A stretch of 64,000 nt of DNA from Thiocapsa bogorovii. Its GTDB lineage: Bacteria; Pseudomonadota; Gammaproteobacteria; Chromatiales; Chromatiaceae. The position numbers and the translations under genes were made by a program. Shown here piece by piece: positions 45,005 through 52,981 of the stretch (position 1 is its first letter; each line of letters starts with the position of its first letter). Location of the stretch: contig NZ_CP089309.1 of the NCBI RefSeq assembly GCF_021228795.1, positions 992,001 to 1,056,000 on the forward strand, written 5' to 3'. The notes below the pieces were generated by a model that did not search any database, was not told where the DNA came from, and was given only the letters and a program-made list of their open reading frames with translations.

Positions 45005-45028
45005 CCCGATCCGCGAGTGCGGATCGGG
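45005..45028. other. Perfect 10-bp hairpin in the leader of the four-helix protein gene
   Basis: CCCGATCCGC pairs with GCGGATCGGG around a GAGT loop. It lies 58 nt upstream of the minus-strand start at 44947. It could be the terminator stem of the LysM-HdeA gene or a leader structure; no T-run is present. Confidence 0.5.
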
Positions 45029-45046
45029 CATCACCCGCATCGCTCT

Positions 45047-45144
45047 GAACCGCGTCCCCGCCAAGAGTCGTGGACGCGCCAAACGTCGAGCTCACTCGAA
45101 ACTCAGTATCTCGAAACTCGGTCTCTCGCTCTGGACACGGTTTA
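45047..45144. repeat. Inverted pair of AACCGCGTCC-type repeats
   Basis: GAACCGCGTCCCC (45047-45059) faces GGACACGGTTTA (45133-45144), enclosing about 73 nt. The second copy overlaps the stop codon of the LysM-HdeA gene. They belong to the same family as the cluster at 36150-36376. Confidence 0.6.
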
Positions 45145-45723
45145 GAGCTTCGACTCGACCTTTTTCATCTCGGCCTTGGCCTTCTGCCAGAAGGTCTCCT
45201 TGGGAGCCTTCTTGCATTCCTCGACGACGAAGGGGACCACCGTCTCGATGCCCTCGACGTCCACGGCCTCGGCCTCGGGCTTGCCGTTCTCACCGTAGGC
45301 GACTGCCCAGGACACCGCCTCGGGCTGGAAGCTCTCTTCCAAACCGAGAAACTCCTCGCACGTCATCTTGGCATCGGGTTTCTTGGACGAAGCATGTTGG
45401 CTCTTGGACGTGTCTGCTTTGCCTGTCGTGTGTGCACCGCCAGATGCAATCCGAAGCTTCTCGCCGGTCTTGACCACGTCGGAGCTCAGCTTGTTGGCTG
45501 CCTTGAGTGCATCGACCGAGACCTTGAAACGCTGGCTGATCGCGAAGAGGTCATCGCCCTCGACCACCACATAGGTCGCGGTGGCGGAGTCGTACTTGCC
45601 TTCGGCATGGGCGCGCGGACCCGTGTCCGCGGCATGGACACTTCCGAACGCCAGACAGGACGTCAACGCCGCGACCGAGCAGGCCGCTTTCAGTGCGGAT
45701 CGACGGGATGGGGTCTGCTTCAT
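45142..45723 (-). CDS. LysM-HdeA fusion protein (periplasmic)
   Basis: A 193-residue exported protein. A signal peptide (ACSVAALTSCLAFGSVHA) is followed by a LysM peptidoglycan-binding domain (TYVVVEGDDLFAISQRFKVSVDALKAANKL, ~50-92). A Ser/Lys-rich linker (~95-118) and a HdeA-like domain complete it (MTCEEFLGLEESFQPEAVSWAVAY, VDVEGIETVVPFVVEEC). The two HdeA disulfide cysteines are present as C122 and C170, 48 residues apart as in E. coli HdeA. HdeA is an acid-activated periplasmic chaperone; the LysM domain would tether it to the cell wall. Whether it unfolds and protects at low pH is untested. Confidence 0.85.
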   Translation of the reverse strand: MKQTPSRRSALKAACSVAALTSCLAFGSVHAADTGPRAHAEGKYDSATATYVVVEGDDLFAISQRFKVSVDALKAANKLSSDVVKTGEKLRIASGGAHTTGKADTSKSQHASSKKPDAKMTCEEFLGLEESFQPEAVSWAVAYGENGKPEAEAVDVEGIETVVPFVVEECKKAPKETFWQKAKAEMKKVESKL

Positions 45724-45981
45724 AGCTTTTTCACCTTGGGTTGAGTTGACTGGGTGTGGGTCTTGACCCGGGCAGGGGATGTCGGCCGATCCCGACGGCC
45801 GTACCTCGATCGATCACATCAAAGCGGAAGCTGCGGCGGCCGACAACGGCCAAGAACACCGGGATCAGGGGCAATCCGATGATGTCGATAAAGAGCGGCG
45901 GTGGTGCTGCGGCGGGAAGCGTACCCTCAAGGACCCGAACTTGGTAGCTCGGATCATCCCCGAGGGGCCCCGGCGCGCCCC
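45724..45981. other. Gene-poor stretch upstream of the LysM-HdeA gene
   Basis: No convincing gene. A minus-strand frame (45731-45988) contains a hydrophobic segment (LFIDIIGLPLIPVFLAVVG) but has no ribosome binding site or recognised family. It must hold the promoter of the LysM-HdeA gene. The following 64 nt is a repeat copy. Confidence 0.5.
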
Positions 45982-46045
45982 GAAACATTCCCGGCCTGCT
46001 AGAGGTCTGAGTGATTAACTGACCTCGCTTGTCGGGTAAATCGCC
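45982..46045 (+). repeat. 64-bp dispersed repeat, copy B, abutting a start codon
   Basis: Copy B of the repeat at 44316-44378. Its last base is directly before the ATG at 46046, so it forms the immediate 5' leader of the YiiX-like gene. Confidence 0.65.
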
Positions 46046-47230
46046 ATGACACGACTCCGCGCCCCCGTCCGGGGATGGATGATCGGCTGGCTAACCAAGG
46101 AAGGAGAGCCGCACGAGGTCCCCTTGTGCGATTTCCAGCACCTCAGCGAAGCCCTTCAGCCCGGCGATGTGGTGCTGGTCGAAGGTCGAACCCGTGTCGG
46201 CGGCATCATCAAACTGATCACTCAGAGTGCCTGGACCCATGCCGCGCTCTACATCGGACGCCTGCACGACATCGAAGACCGCACGCTGCGCAACCTCGTC
46301 GTGCAGCACTATCAACGCGACCACAGCGAGCAGCTCCTGCTCGAGGCGCTGATCGGCGAGGGGACGCGGATCTCGCCGCTGGCGCGCTACGCCAACGACC
46401 ATCTTCGGATCTGTCGCCCGCACGGGCTCTCTCGAGGCGACGCGCAGCGGGTCATCGGATACGCCATCCGCCGCCTCGGAAGCGGCTACGACGTCCGTCA
46501 GCTGCTCGATCTCGCCCGTTTCTTTCTGCCTTGGGGCATCGTGCCGCGGCGCTGGCGTTCCAGCCTCTTTCAGGCCAACGCGGGCGGCGTGACGCGCAAC
46601 GTCTGCGCCGGGCTAATCGCGGAGTCTTTCGCCGCGGTCGACTTCCCGATCCTGCCCTTCATCGATCGCAGTGCAAGCGGGACCCTGCGCTTCTTCAAGC
46701 GCAACCCACGGCTCTTCACGCCGCGTGACTTCGACTACTCGCCCTATTTCGACATCATCAAGTATCCCTTCCTCGGGATCGACGAGATCGGCCTGTATCG
46801 CCGATTGCCCTGGTGCAGGACAGAGGTGCTGCTGAACGACCGCAGCCGCTCCTATCGTGCCGCCGCGAGTGCGGCTTGGGTGGTCGGTCCCGCCGGCCGA
46901 GTCACGGTCGGCGACCTGCCTTGCGGGTGCTCCGAGACGCTCGGCTCGGCGGACACACTTTCGTTGCATCCCAAAGACCTGAAGGACACGGACATCGACC
47001 CGATCCGGCGACGCCTGAGGGCGCAGCTGTCCGGTGGCCGCAGCGACCGGCAATCCTCGCGTGACGTCCCGAGCCCGGACAGGTTCTTGGCCCAATTGCG
47101 CTGCCTGCTCCCGGGGTCGAGATCGCCGTCGGGCCCGCAGGCGATCATCGGCAACAGGCACTTGAAACCGACCACACCGGGCTCGGAACCGGCGAAGCCC
47201 AAGGCGGCCGTCTCGACCGAGGACTGCTGA
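46046..47230 (+). CDS. YiiX-like permuted NlpC/P60 (peptidase C92) family protein
   Basis: A 394-residue protein. The core resembles YiiX/permuted papain-like hydrolases. LQPGDVVLVEGRTRVGGIIKLITQSAWTHAALYIG contains the conserved HAA histidine, and VCAGLIAESFAAVDFPILP contains the candidate catalytic cysteine. Such enzymes are thought to cleave amide or ester bonds in lipids or peptides. The last ~120 residues are low-complexity (SGGRSDRQSSRDVPSPDR) and may be a later extension. The stop is followed one base later by the fadE start, so it probably leads the beta-oxidation operon. The repeat before its ATG provides no clear Shine-Dalgarno. Confidence 0.72.
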   Translation: MTRLRAPVRGWMIGWLTKEGEPHEVPLCDFQHLSEALQPGDVVLVEGRTRVGGIIKLITQSAWTHAALYIGRLHDIEDRTLRNLVVQHYQRDHSEQLLLEALIGEGTRISPLARYANDHLRICRPHGLSRGDAQRVIGYAIRRLGSGYDVRQLLDLARFFLPWGIVPRRWRSSLFQANAGGVTRNVCAGLIAESFAAVDFPILPFIDRSASGTLRFFKRNPRLFTPRDFDYSPYFDIIKYPFLGIDEIGLYRRLPWCRTEVLLNDRSRSYRAAASAAWVVGPAGRVTVGDLPCGCSETLGSADTLSLHPKDLKDTDIDPIRRRLRAQLSGGRSDRQSSRDVPSPDRFLAQLRCLLPGSRSPSGPQAIIGNRHLKPTTPGSEPAKPKAAVSTEDC

Positions 47231-47231
47231 T

Positions 47232-49562
47232 ATGACCATCCCGTTCATTACGTTTGGCACCATCGCCGCGGCGATCGCGGGGCTTCCACTGATCGCGCCG
47301 CTGCGCCGGGTTCTGATCACCCGACACCTGCTCGCGCAGTTCCGGCGTGTCATGCCGGCCATGTCCCGCACCGAACGGGAGGCATTGGAGGCCGGGGGGA
47401 CCTGGTGGGATGCGGAGCTCTTCTCGGGACGCCCGGAATGGACGCGTCTGCGCGACCTGCCCCCGGCCCGCTTGAGCCCCGCCGAGCAGGCCTTCCTGGA
47501 CGGCCCGGTCGAGCAGCTCTGTCGCATGCTCGATGACTGGCGCATCACCCACGAGGACCTGGATCTCCCGCCCGAGGTCTGGTCCTTCATCCGGCGCGAG
47601 CGCCTCTTCGGTGTCGTGATTCCGACCCGCTACGGCGGGCTCGGCTTCTCCCCACTCGCCCACTCGGAGGTGGTCATGAAGCTCGCCAGCCGCAGCATCA
47701 CTGCCGCGGTGACCGTGATGGTGCCCAACAGTCTGGGTCCGGCCGAGTTGCTGCTGCACTACGGCACGCAAGCCCAGCGCGAGCGCTGGCTCCCGCGCTT
47801 GGCGAGCGGCGAGGAGATCCCCTGCTTCGGGCTGACCGGACCGACGGCCGGCAGCGACGCGGCCTCGACACCGGACACCGGCGTGGTCGGTCAGGGCGTC
47901 TTCAAGGGTCGCCCCACGCTCGGGATCCGCATCGATTTCGACAAGCGCTACATCACCTTGGGACCGGTCGCGACGCTCATCGGACTGGCCTTCCGATTGA
48001 CCGACCCGGACCGTCTGCTCGGCGACGATCCGCAGCCCGGCTTGACCCTGGCCCTCATCCCGGCCGACACCCCCGGCATCGAACGGGGGCGCCGACATCT
48101 GCCGCTCGGCATCCCGTTCCAGAACGGCCCGCTGACCGGGCGCGGTGTCTTCATCCCGGTCGATTGGGTCATCGGCGGTCGCGACGGGATCGGCAAGGGC
48201 TGGCGCATGCTCATGGAGTCGCTCTCGGAGGGCCGCGGCATCTCGCTGCCTGCGCTCGCCACCGGCGGCGGCAAGCTGGCCGCGCGCTATACCGGGGCCT
48301 ATGCCCGCATCCGCAAACAGTTCGGCCGCCCGATCGGCGAATTCGAAGGGGTCGAGGCCGCGCTCGCACGCATCGCCGGGCGGACCTATCAGATGGACGC
48401 CGCGCGCAGGGTCTTCCTCGCCGCGCTGCAGGCCGGCGAGCATCCGGCCGTGCTCTCGGCGGTGCTCAAGTATCAGCTCACCGAAGGCTATCGGCAGGTC
48501 ATCAACGACGCCATGGACGTACAAGGCGGAAGCGGGATTTGTCTCGGACCCGCCAATCCGCTCGGGCGGGTCTATCAGGCAATCCCGATCGCCATCACGG
48601 TCGAAGGCGCGAACATCCTGACGCGCAACCTCATCGTCTTCGGTCAGGGCGCATTGCGGTGTCATCCGCACGTGCTGGAAGAGTTTCGGACCGCGGGAGA
48701 TCCGAACCCGAAGGCGGCGCTGGAGCGCTTCGATGCAGCCATCGCAGGACATGTCGGCTTCCTGATCCGCAACCTCTTGCGGACACTGCGCGATGGACTG
48801 ACCGGCGGACATCTCGCCGCACGGCCCATCGCAGGCTGGCTCGGCGCCCACTATCAGCGGCTTGATTGGCTGAGCAGCGTCTTCGCCCTCAATGCGGATC
48901 TCGCCATGATGACCTTGGGCGGAAGCCTGAAACGGCGCGAACGTCTGTCCGCGCGGCTGGGCGACATCCTGAGTCTGCTGTTCATGGCTTCCTGCACGCT
49001 CAAGCATTTCGAGGACCAGGGCCGACCGGAGGCCGACCGGGATCTGGTCGAGTGGGCCATGGCGGATCACTTGATCCGCATCCAGGGGGCGCTGGTCGCG
49101 CTCTGGCGGAACTTCCCCCGGCGCGGTCTTGCACGGCTCCTGCGGGTCATCAGCTTCCCGACCGGACTGCCCTTCCAGGGGCCGAGCGACGCGCTGGAGC
49201 ATCGCGTGGCCCGGCTGATCCTGGAGCCGGGTGCGTCCCGCGATCGCCTGACCGCGGGGATCTTCGTCAGCCGCGATCCGAGCTTGGCCGTCGGTCGCAT
49301 CGAGCTGGCTTTGACGGCAGCGACCCGCGCGGAGGAGGTCAATCGCGTCCTGCGCGCGGCCGTCCGTCAGGGGCGCTTGGGTGAAGGAGACGACCCGGCA
49401 CGGATCCGCGAGGCGGTCGCGGCACGGCTGATCACCGCGGATGACGCGGCGGCGCTTCGGGAGGCGGAACAGCTTCGCGATGCCGTCATCAGGGTCGACA
49501 GTTTTGCCGCGCTGCGGCCCGCGCAGCCCCGCGTTCAAGATGAAGCGCGCGCCGCGGCCTAA
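47232..49562 (+). CDS. fadE: Acyl-CoA dehydrogenase FadE
   Basis: A 776-residue first enzyme of fatty-acid beta-oxidation. N-terminal hydrophobic segment (FGTIAAAIAGLPLIAPL), then the dehydrogenase core: VVIPTRYGGLGFSPLAHSEVVMKL, CFGLTGPTAGSDAAS (FAD/substrate loop), KRYITLGPVATLIGLAFRL, GRGVFIPVDWVIGG, and IRKQFGRPIGEFEGVEAALARIAG. The region VEGANILTRNLIVFGQGA is typical of the long FadE/YafH class, and a C-terminal DUF1974 follows. Length fits E. coli FadE (814). It starts one base after the YiiX-like stop. Electrons would go to an ETF or quinone partner not encoded here. Confidence 0.95.
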   Translation: MTIPFITFGTIAAAIAGLPLIAPLRRVLITRHLLAQFRRVMPAMSRTEREALEAGGTWWDAELFSGRPEWTRLRDLPPARLSPAEQAFLDGPVEQLCRMLDDWRITHEDLDLPPEVWSFIRRERLFGVVIPTRYGGLGFSPLAHSEVVMKLASRSITAAVTVMVPNSLGPAELLLHYGTQAQRERWLPRLASGEEIPCFGLTGPTAGSDAASTPDTGVVGQGVFKGRPTLGIRIDFDKRYITLGPVATLIGLAFRLTDPDRLLGDDPQPGLTLALIPADTPGIERGRRHLPLGIPFQNGPLTGRGVFIPVDWVIGGRDGIGKGWRMLMESLSEGRGISLPALATGGGKLAARYTGAYARIRKQFGRPIGEFEGVEAALARIAGRTYQMDAARRVFLAALQAGEHPAVLSAVLKYQLTEGYRQVINDAMDVQGGSGICLGPANPLGRVYQAIPIAITVEGANILTRNLIVFGQGALRCHPHVLEEFRTAGDPNPKAALERFDAAIAGHVGFLIRNLLRTLRDGLTGGHLAARPIAGWLGAHYQRLDWLSSVFALNADLAMMTLGGSLKRRERLSARLGDILSLLFMASCTLKHFEDQGRPEADRDLVEWAMADHLIRIQGALVALWRNFPRRGLARLLRVISFPTGLPFQGPSDALEHRVARLILEPGASRDRLTAGIFVSRDPSLAVGRIELALTAATRAEEVNRVLRAAVRQGRLGEGDDPARIREAVAARLITADDAAALREAEQLRDAVIRVDSFAALRPAQPRVQDEARAAA

Positions 49563-49579
49563 TCCGAGAGGAGGACGAG

Positions 49580-50893
49580 ATGAGCGAACGCACAGGGTCG
49601 AACACCCGACCTGTCTATCTGGTCGACGGCTGCAGGACACCCTTTCTGAAGGCACGCGGGGTCCCCGGGCCCTTTAGCGCCGCGGATCTCGCGGTCGGCG
49701 CGGGCCGTCCACTCCTGCTGCGTCAGCCGTTCCCGGCAGAGGCGATCGACGAGGTCATCCTCGGGTGCGTGGTCCCGAGCCCGGAGGAGATGAACGTCGC
49801 GCGAATTGCCGCACTGCGTCTCGGCTGCAGCGAGCGCACCCCGGCCTGGACGGTCCAACGCAACTGCGCCTCCGGGCTTCAGGCACTGGACAGCGCCGCG
49901 CAGTCGATCGCCTCGGGCCGGGCGGATCTGGTCCTGGCCGGCGGCACCGAGGCCATGAGCCATGCACCGGTCCTCTTCGGGCGCGCCTTCGTCGATTGGC
50001 TGGGACGCTGGTCGCGCGCCCGCGGCCCGACAGCCCGCGGACGGCTGCTGACGCAGCTGCGACCGCAGGATCTCGTCCCGGTGATCGGCCTGCTCAAGGG
50101 CCTCACCGACCCCATCGTGGGTCTCTCGATGGGTCAGACCGCCGAGCATCTCGCCTGGCGGTTCGGGATCGATCGCGAGGCCATGGACAGGTTCGCCCTG
50201 CGCAGCCACCAGCGCCTGGGGACCGCACTGTCCGACCATGTCTTTTCCGACGAGATCACGCCGCTCATTGCCCCAGACGGAACTGCTTATGCTCGAGATG
50301 AAGGCTATCGGGCCGACTCGGACCTCGAACAACTCGGCGCCCTGCGCCCCGTCTTCGACCGACCCACGGGCGCGGTGACGGCCGGCAACAGCGCACAGGT
50401 CACGGACGGGGCCGCGCTGCTCCTGCTGGCCTCCGAGGAGGCGATGGAGCGTTGGGATATGACCGTGCTCGCGCAGCTCGTCGATATTCAATGGGCGGCA
50501 CTCGACCCGACCGAGATGGGCCTTGGACCGGTCCACGCCATGGCCCCGCTGCTGCATCGCCGGGGGCTCGCGACCGTCGACATCGACCAGTTCGAGATCA
50601 ACGAGGCCTTCGCCGCACAGGTCCTCGCCTGCCAGGAGGCCTGGTCGGACCGCCACTATCGCGAAGAGGTTCTGGGCGACGAGCCCGATCAGCCGATCCC
50701 GGACGATGCCCTGAATCCGGAGGGCGGCGCGGTCGCCATCGGCCATCCGGTCGGTGCAAGCGGTGCACGTCTGGCGCTCCACCTGGCGCTGTCCATGAAG
50801 CGTCGAGGATTGACCCGGGGCGTTGCAAGTCTTTGTATCGGAGGCGGTCAGGGCGGAGCCCTGCTGCTTCGAGCCGAAGGAGGTGTGCCATGA
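49580..50893 (+). CDS. fadI: Acetyl-CoA acyltransferase (thiolase) FadI
   Basis: A 437-residue thiolase that cleaves 3-ketoacyl-CoA. Nucleophile Cys lies in WTVQRNCASGLQALDSAAQ; EINEAFAAQVLACQ, GGAVAIGHPVGASGARL (His) and ASLCIGGGQGGALLL (second Cys) complete the active site. Length (FadI 436, FadA ~387) favours FadI. GAGAGGAGGACGAG precedes the ATG. Its stop overlaps the fadJ start (ATGA), so the two chains are probably made in equal amounts for a trifunctional complex. Confidence 0.93.
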   Translation: MSERTGSNTRPVYLVDGCRTPFLKARGVPGPFSAADLAVGAGRPLLLRQPFPAEAIDEVILGCVVPSPEEMNVARIAALRLGCSERTPAWTVQRNCASGLQALDSAAQSIASGRADLVLAGGTEAMSHAPVLFGRAFVDWLGRWSRARGPTARGRLLTQLRPQDLVPVIGLLKGLTDPIVGLSMGQTAEHLAWRFGIDREAMDRFALRSHQRLGTALSDHVFSDEITPLIAPDGTAYARDEGYRADSDLEQLGALRPVFDRPTGAVTAGNSAQVTDGAALLLLASEEAMERWDMTVLAQLVDIQWAALDPTEMGLGPVHAMAPLLHRRGLATVDIDQFEINEAFAAQVLACQEAWSDRHYREEVLGDEPDQPIPDDALNPEGGAVAIGHPVGASGARLALHLALSMKRRGLTRGVASLCIGGGQGGALLLRAEGGVP

Positions 50894-52980
50894 AGACACT
50901 CTGGACGATCGAACAAGACGCCACGGACGGATTCTGCCGGCTCGGGATCGACGACGCCTCGCACGGCGTCAACCTGCTCTCGATCGCCGCTCTCGATGAA
51001 CTGGACACGCGTCTGGACGAGATCGAAAGCGCACTCGAAACCGGGATTGCGCCGGGACCCCACTCGCATCCGATCACGGGACTCATCATCCATTCGCGCA
51101 AACCCAAGGGATTCATCGCCGGCGCGGATGTCGGCGAGTTCGAGCAACTCACTGATCCGGCCGCGGCCGAGCGCCACATCCGCCGGGTCCACGCCCTGCT
51201 CGCGCGCATCGAGGCTCTGCCGATCCCGACATTGGCCTTGATCCACGGCGTCTGCCTCGGCGGCGGCCTGGAGCTTGCGTTGGCGTGCCGTTATCGCATC
51301 GCGAGCGACGACCCCGCGACCAAGCTCGGCTTCCCCGAGGTGAGACTCGGGATCTTCCCCGGCTACGGCGGCACCTGGCGCGCCATCCGCACGCTTGGAC
51401 CCGTCGCGGCCATGCAGGCCATGTTGACCGGAAAAACCTACTCGGCCCGCCAGGCCGGCAAGATGGGTCTGGTCGACCGTGTCCTTCCGCAACGTCAGTT
51501 GGACGCAGGCGCTCGCGAGCTGATTCGCGCCGCACCGTTACCAAGCCGGGCGAACTTTTCGCAGCGTCTGCCCAATCTTCCGCCGCTGCGCGGTTGGGTC
51601 GCGCGCCGGATCACCCGCCGCACGGCGGCCAAGGTGAGGCAGGAGCACTACCCTGCCCCCTTCGCCCTGATCGAGCACTGGCGCGACAACGGCGCGAGCG
51701 CACGGGGTCTGCTCGACGGCGAGGCCCGACGCGTACCCGAGCTTCTGCTCGGCGAGACCTCGACCAATCTGAGGCGCATCTTCCATCTCCAGGAACGCCT
51801 CAAGGCCCTATCCGATGCCGAGGTCCCGCGTCCGCAACGGGTCCATGTCGTCGGGGCCGGAGTGATGGGGGGCGACATTGCCGCCTGGTGCGCGCTCAAC
51901 GCGCTGACGGTGACCCTGCAGGATCTCTCGCTCGATCAGATCGGACGCGCCATGGCGCGTGCCCATCGGCTCTTCGAGCAACGCCTGCGGGATCCCCGGT
52001 TGGTCCGCGAGGCCTGGGACCGGTTGATCCCGGACCCGGACGGCGCAGGTCTGCGACGCACCGACCTCGTGATCGAGGCGGTCGCGGAGCAGGCGCAGAT
52101 CAAGCAACGGCTGTTCGCCGAGATCGAAACGCGCGTCCCCGCCCACGCCCTGCTCGCCACCAACACCTCGAGCATTCCGCTGGAGCGCATCGGCGAGGGT
52201 CTTCGAGATCCGGGGCGTCTCGTCGGTTTGCACTTCTTCAACCCGGTCGCACGGATGCAGCTCGTCGAGGTCGTCCACCGCACCTCGACACGACCCGAAT
52301 CGCTTCGGCGCGGCCTCGCTGCGGTCCGCGCACTCGACCGGCTCCCGCTGCCGGTGCGCAGCAGCCCGGGATTCCTGGTCAACCGCGTCCTCATGCCCTA
52401 TCTGCTCGAGGCCGTGGACCTGCTCGACGAGGGTGTCTCCATCGCCGCGATCGACGAGGCCGCGATCGGTTACGGGATGCCGATGGGCCCGCTGGCGCTC
52501 GCCGATACGGTCGGGCTCGACATCTGCCTGGCCGTCGCCGACACGCTCGGACCCGCCTTGACCGCCCCGGAAGAGACGCCGGAACGTCTGCGCCGGATGG
52601 TCGCGGGCGGACAGCTCGGGAAGAAAAGCGGACGAGGCTTCTATCGCTACCGCGACGGACAGGCCATGCGCGAGTCCATCCCGCATGGCGATCGGCCGCC
52701 GCAGGATCTCGCCGAGCGGCTGATCTTTCGCCTGCTCAACGAGTGCGTCGCCTGTCTGCGCGAAGGTGTGGTCGAGGATCCGGACCTGCTCGACGCCGGC
52801 GTTGTCTTCGGCACGGGCTTCGCCCCGCATCGCGGCGGCCCGCTTCACGACATCGCCCAAGGCGGCTGGGACCGCATGCGCGAGCGCCTGGATGCGCTCC
52901 AACGCGACCATGGCCGCCACTTCAGGCCGGATCGAGGCTGGCAGCTGACACCGGCCGGGCTCTATCGAGGAGGACACTGA
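50890..52980 (+). CDS. fadJ: Multifunctional enoyl-CoA hydratase / 3-hydroxyacyl-CoA dehydrogenase FadJ
   Basis: A 696-residue two-domain enzyme. The crotonase domain has FIAGADVGEFEQL and IHGVCLGGGLELALACRYRIAS (oxyanion hole, first Glu) and LGFPEVRLGIFPGYGGTWR (second Glu). The dehydrogenase domain has VHVVGAGVMGGDIAAW (NAD), IEAVAEQAQIK, NTSSIPLERIGEGL, GLHFFNPVARMQLVEVV and SSPGFLVNRVLMPYL. Both catalytic sets are present. Start at 50890 overlaps the thiolase stop; a longer in-frame extension lies inside fadI and is spurious. FadI-FadJ is the pairing used under anoxic conditions in E. coli. Confidence 0.94.
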   Translation: MKTLWTIEQDATDGFCRLGIDDASHGVNLLSIAALDELDTRLDEIESALETGIAPGPHSHPITGLIIHSRKPKGFIAGADVGEFEQLTDPAAAERHIRRVHALLARIEALPIPTLALIHGVCLGGGLELALACRYRIASDDPATKLGFPEVRLGIFPGYGGTWRAIRTLGPVAAMQAMLTGKTYSARQAGKMGLVDRVLPQRQLDAGARELIRAAPLPSRANFSQRLPNLPPLRGWVARRITRRTAAKVRQEHYPAPFALIEHWRDNGASARGLLDGEARRVPELLLGETSTNLRRIFHLQERLKALSDAEVPRPQRVHVVGAGVMGGDIAAWCALNALTVTLQDLSLDQIGRAMARAHRLFEQRLRDPRLVREAWDRLIPDPDGAGLRRTDLVIEAVAEQAQIKQRLFAEIETRVPAHALLATNTSSIPLERIGEGLRDPGRLVGLHFFNPVARMQLVEVVHRTSTRPESLRRGLAAVRALDRLPLPVRSSPGFLVNRVLMPYLLEAVDLLDEGVSIAAIDEAAIGYGMPMGPLALADTVGLDICLAVADTLGPALTAPEETPERLRRMVAGGQLGKKSGRGFYRYRDGQAMRESIPHGDRPPQDLAERLIFRLLNECVACLREGVVEDPDLLDAGVVFGTGFAPHRGGPLHDIAQGGWDRMRERLDALQRDHGRHFRPDRGWQLTPAGLYRGGH

Positions 52981-52981
52981 C

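Noticed and set aside
45731-45988. An 85-codon minus-strand frame with a hydrophobic segment
   Set aside because: No ribosome binding site, no recognised family, and it begins inside a dispersed repeat; it was left as part of an intergenic description.
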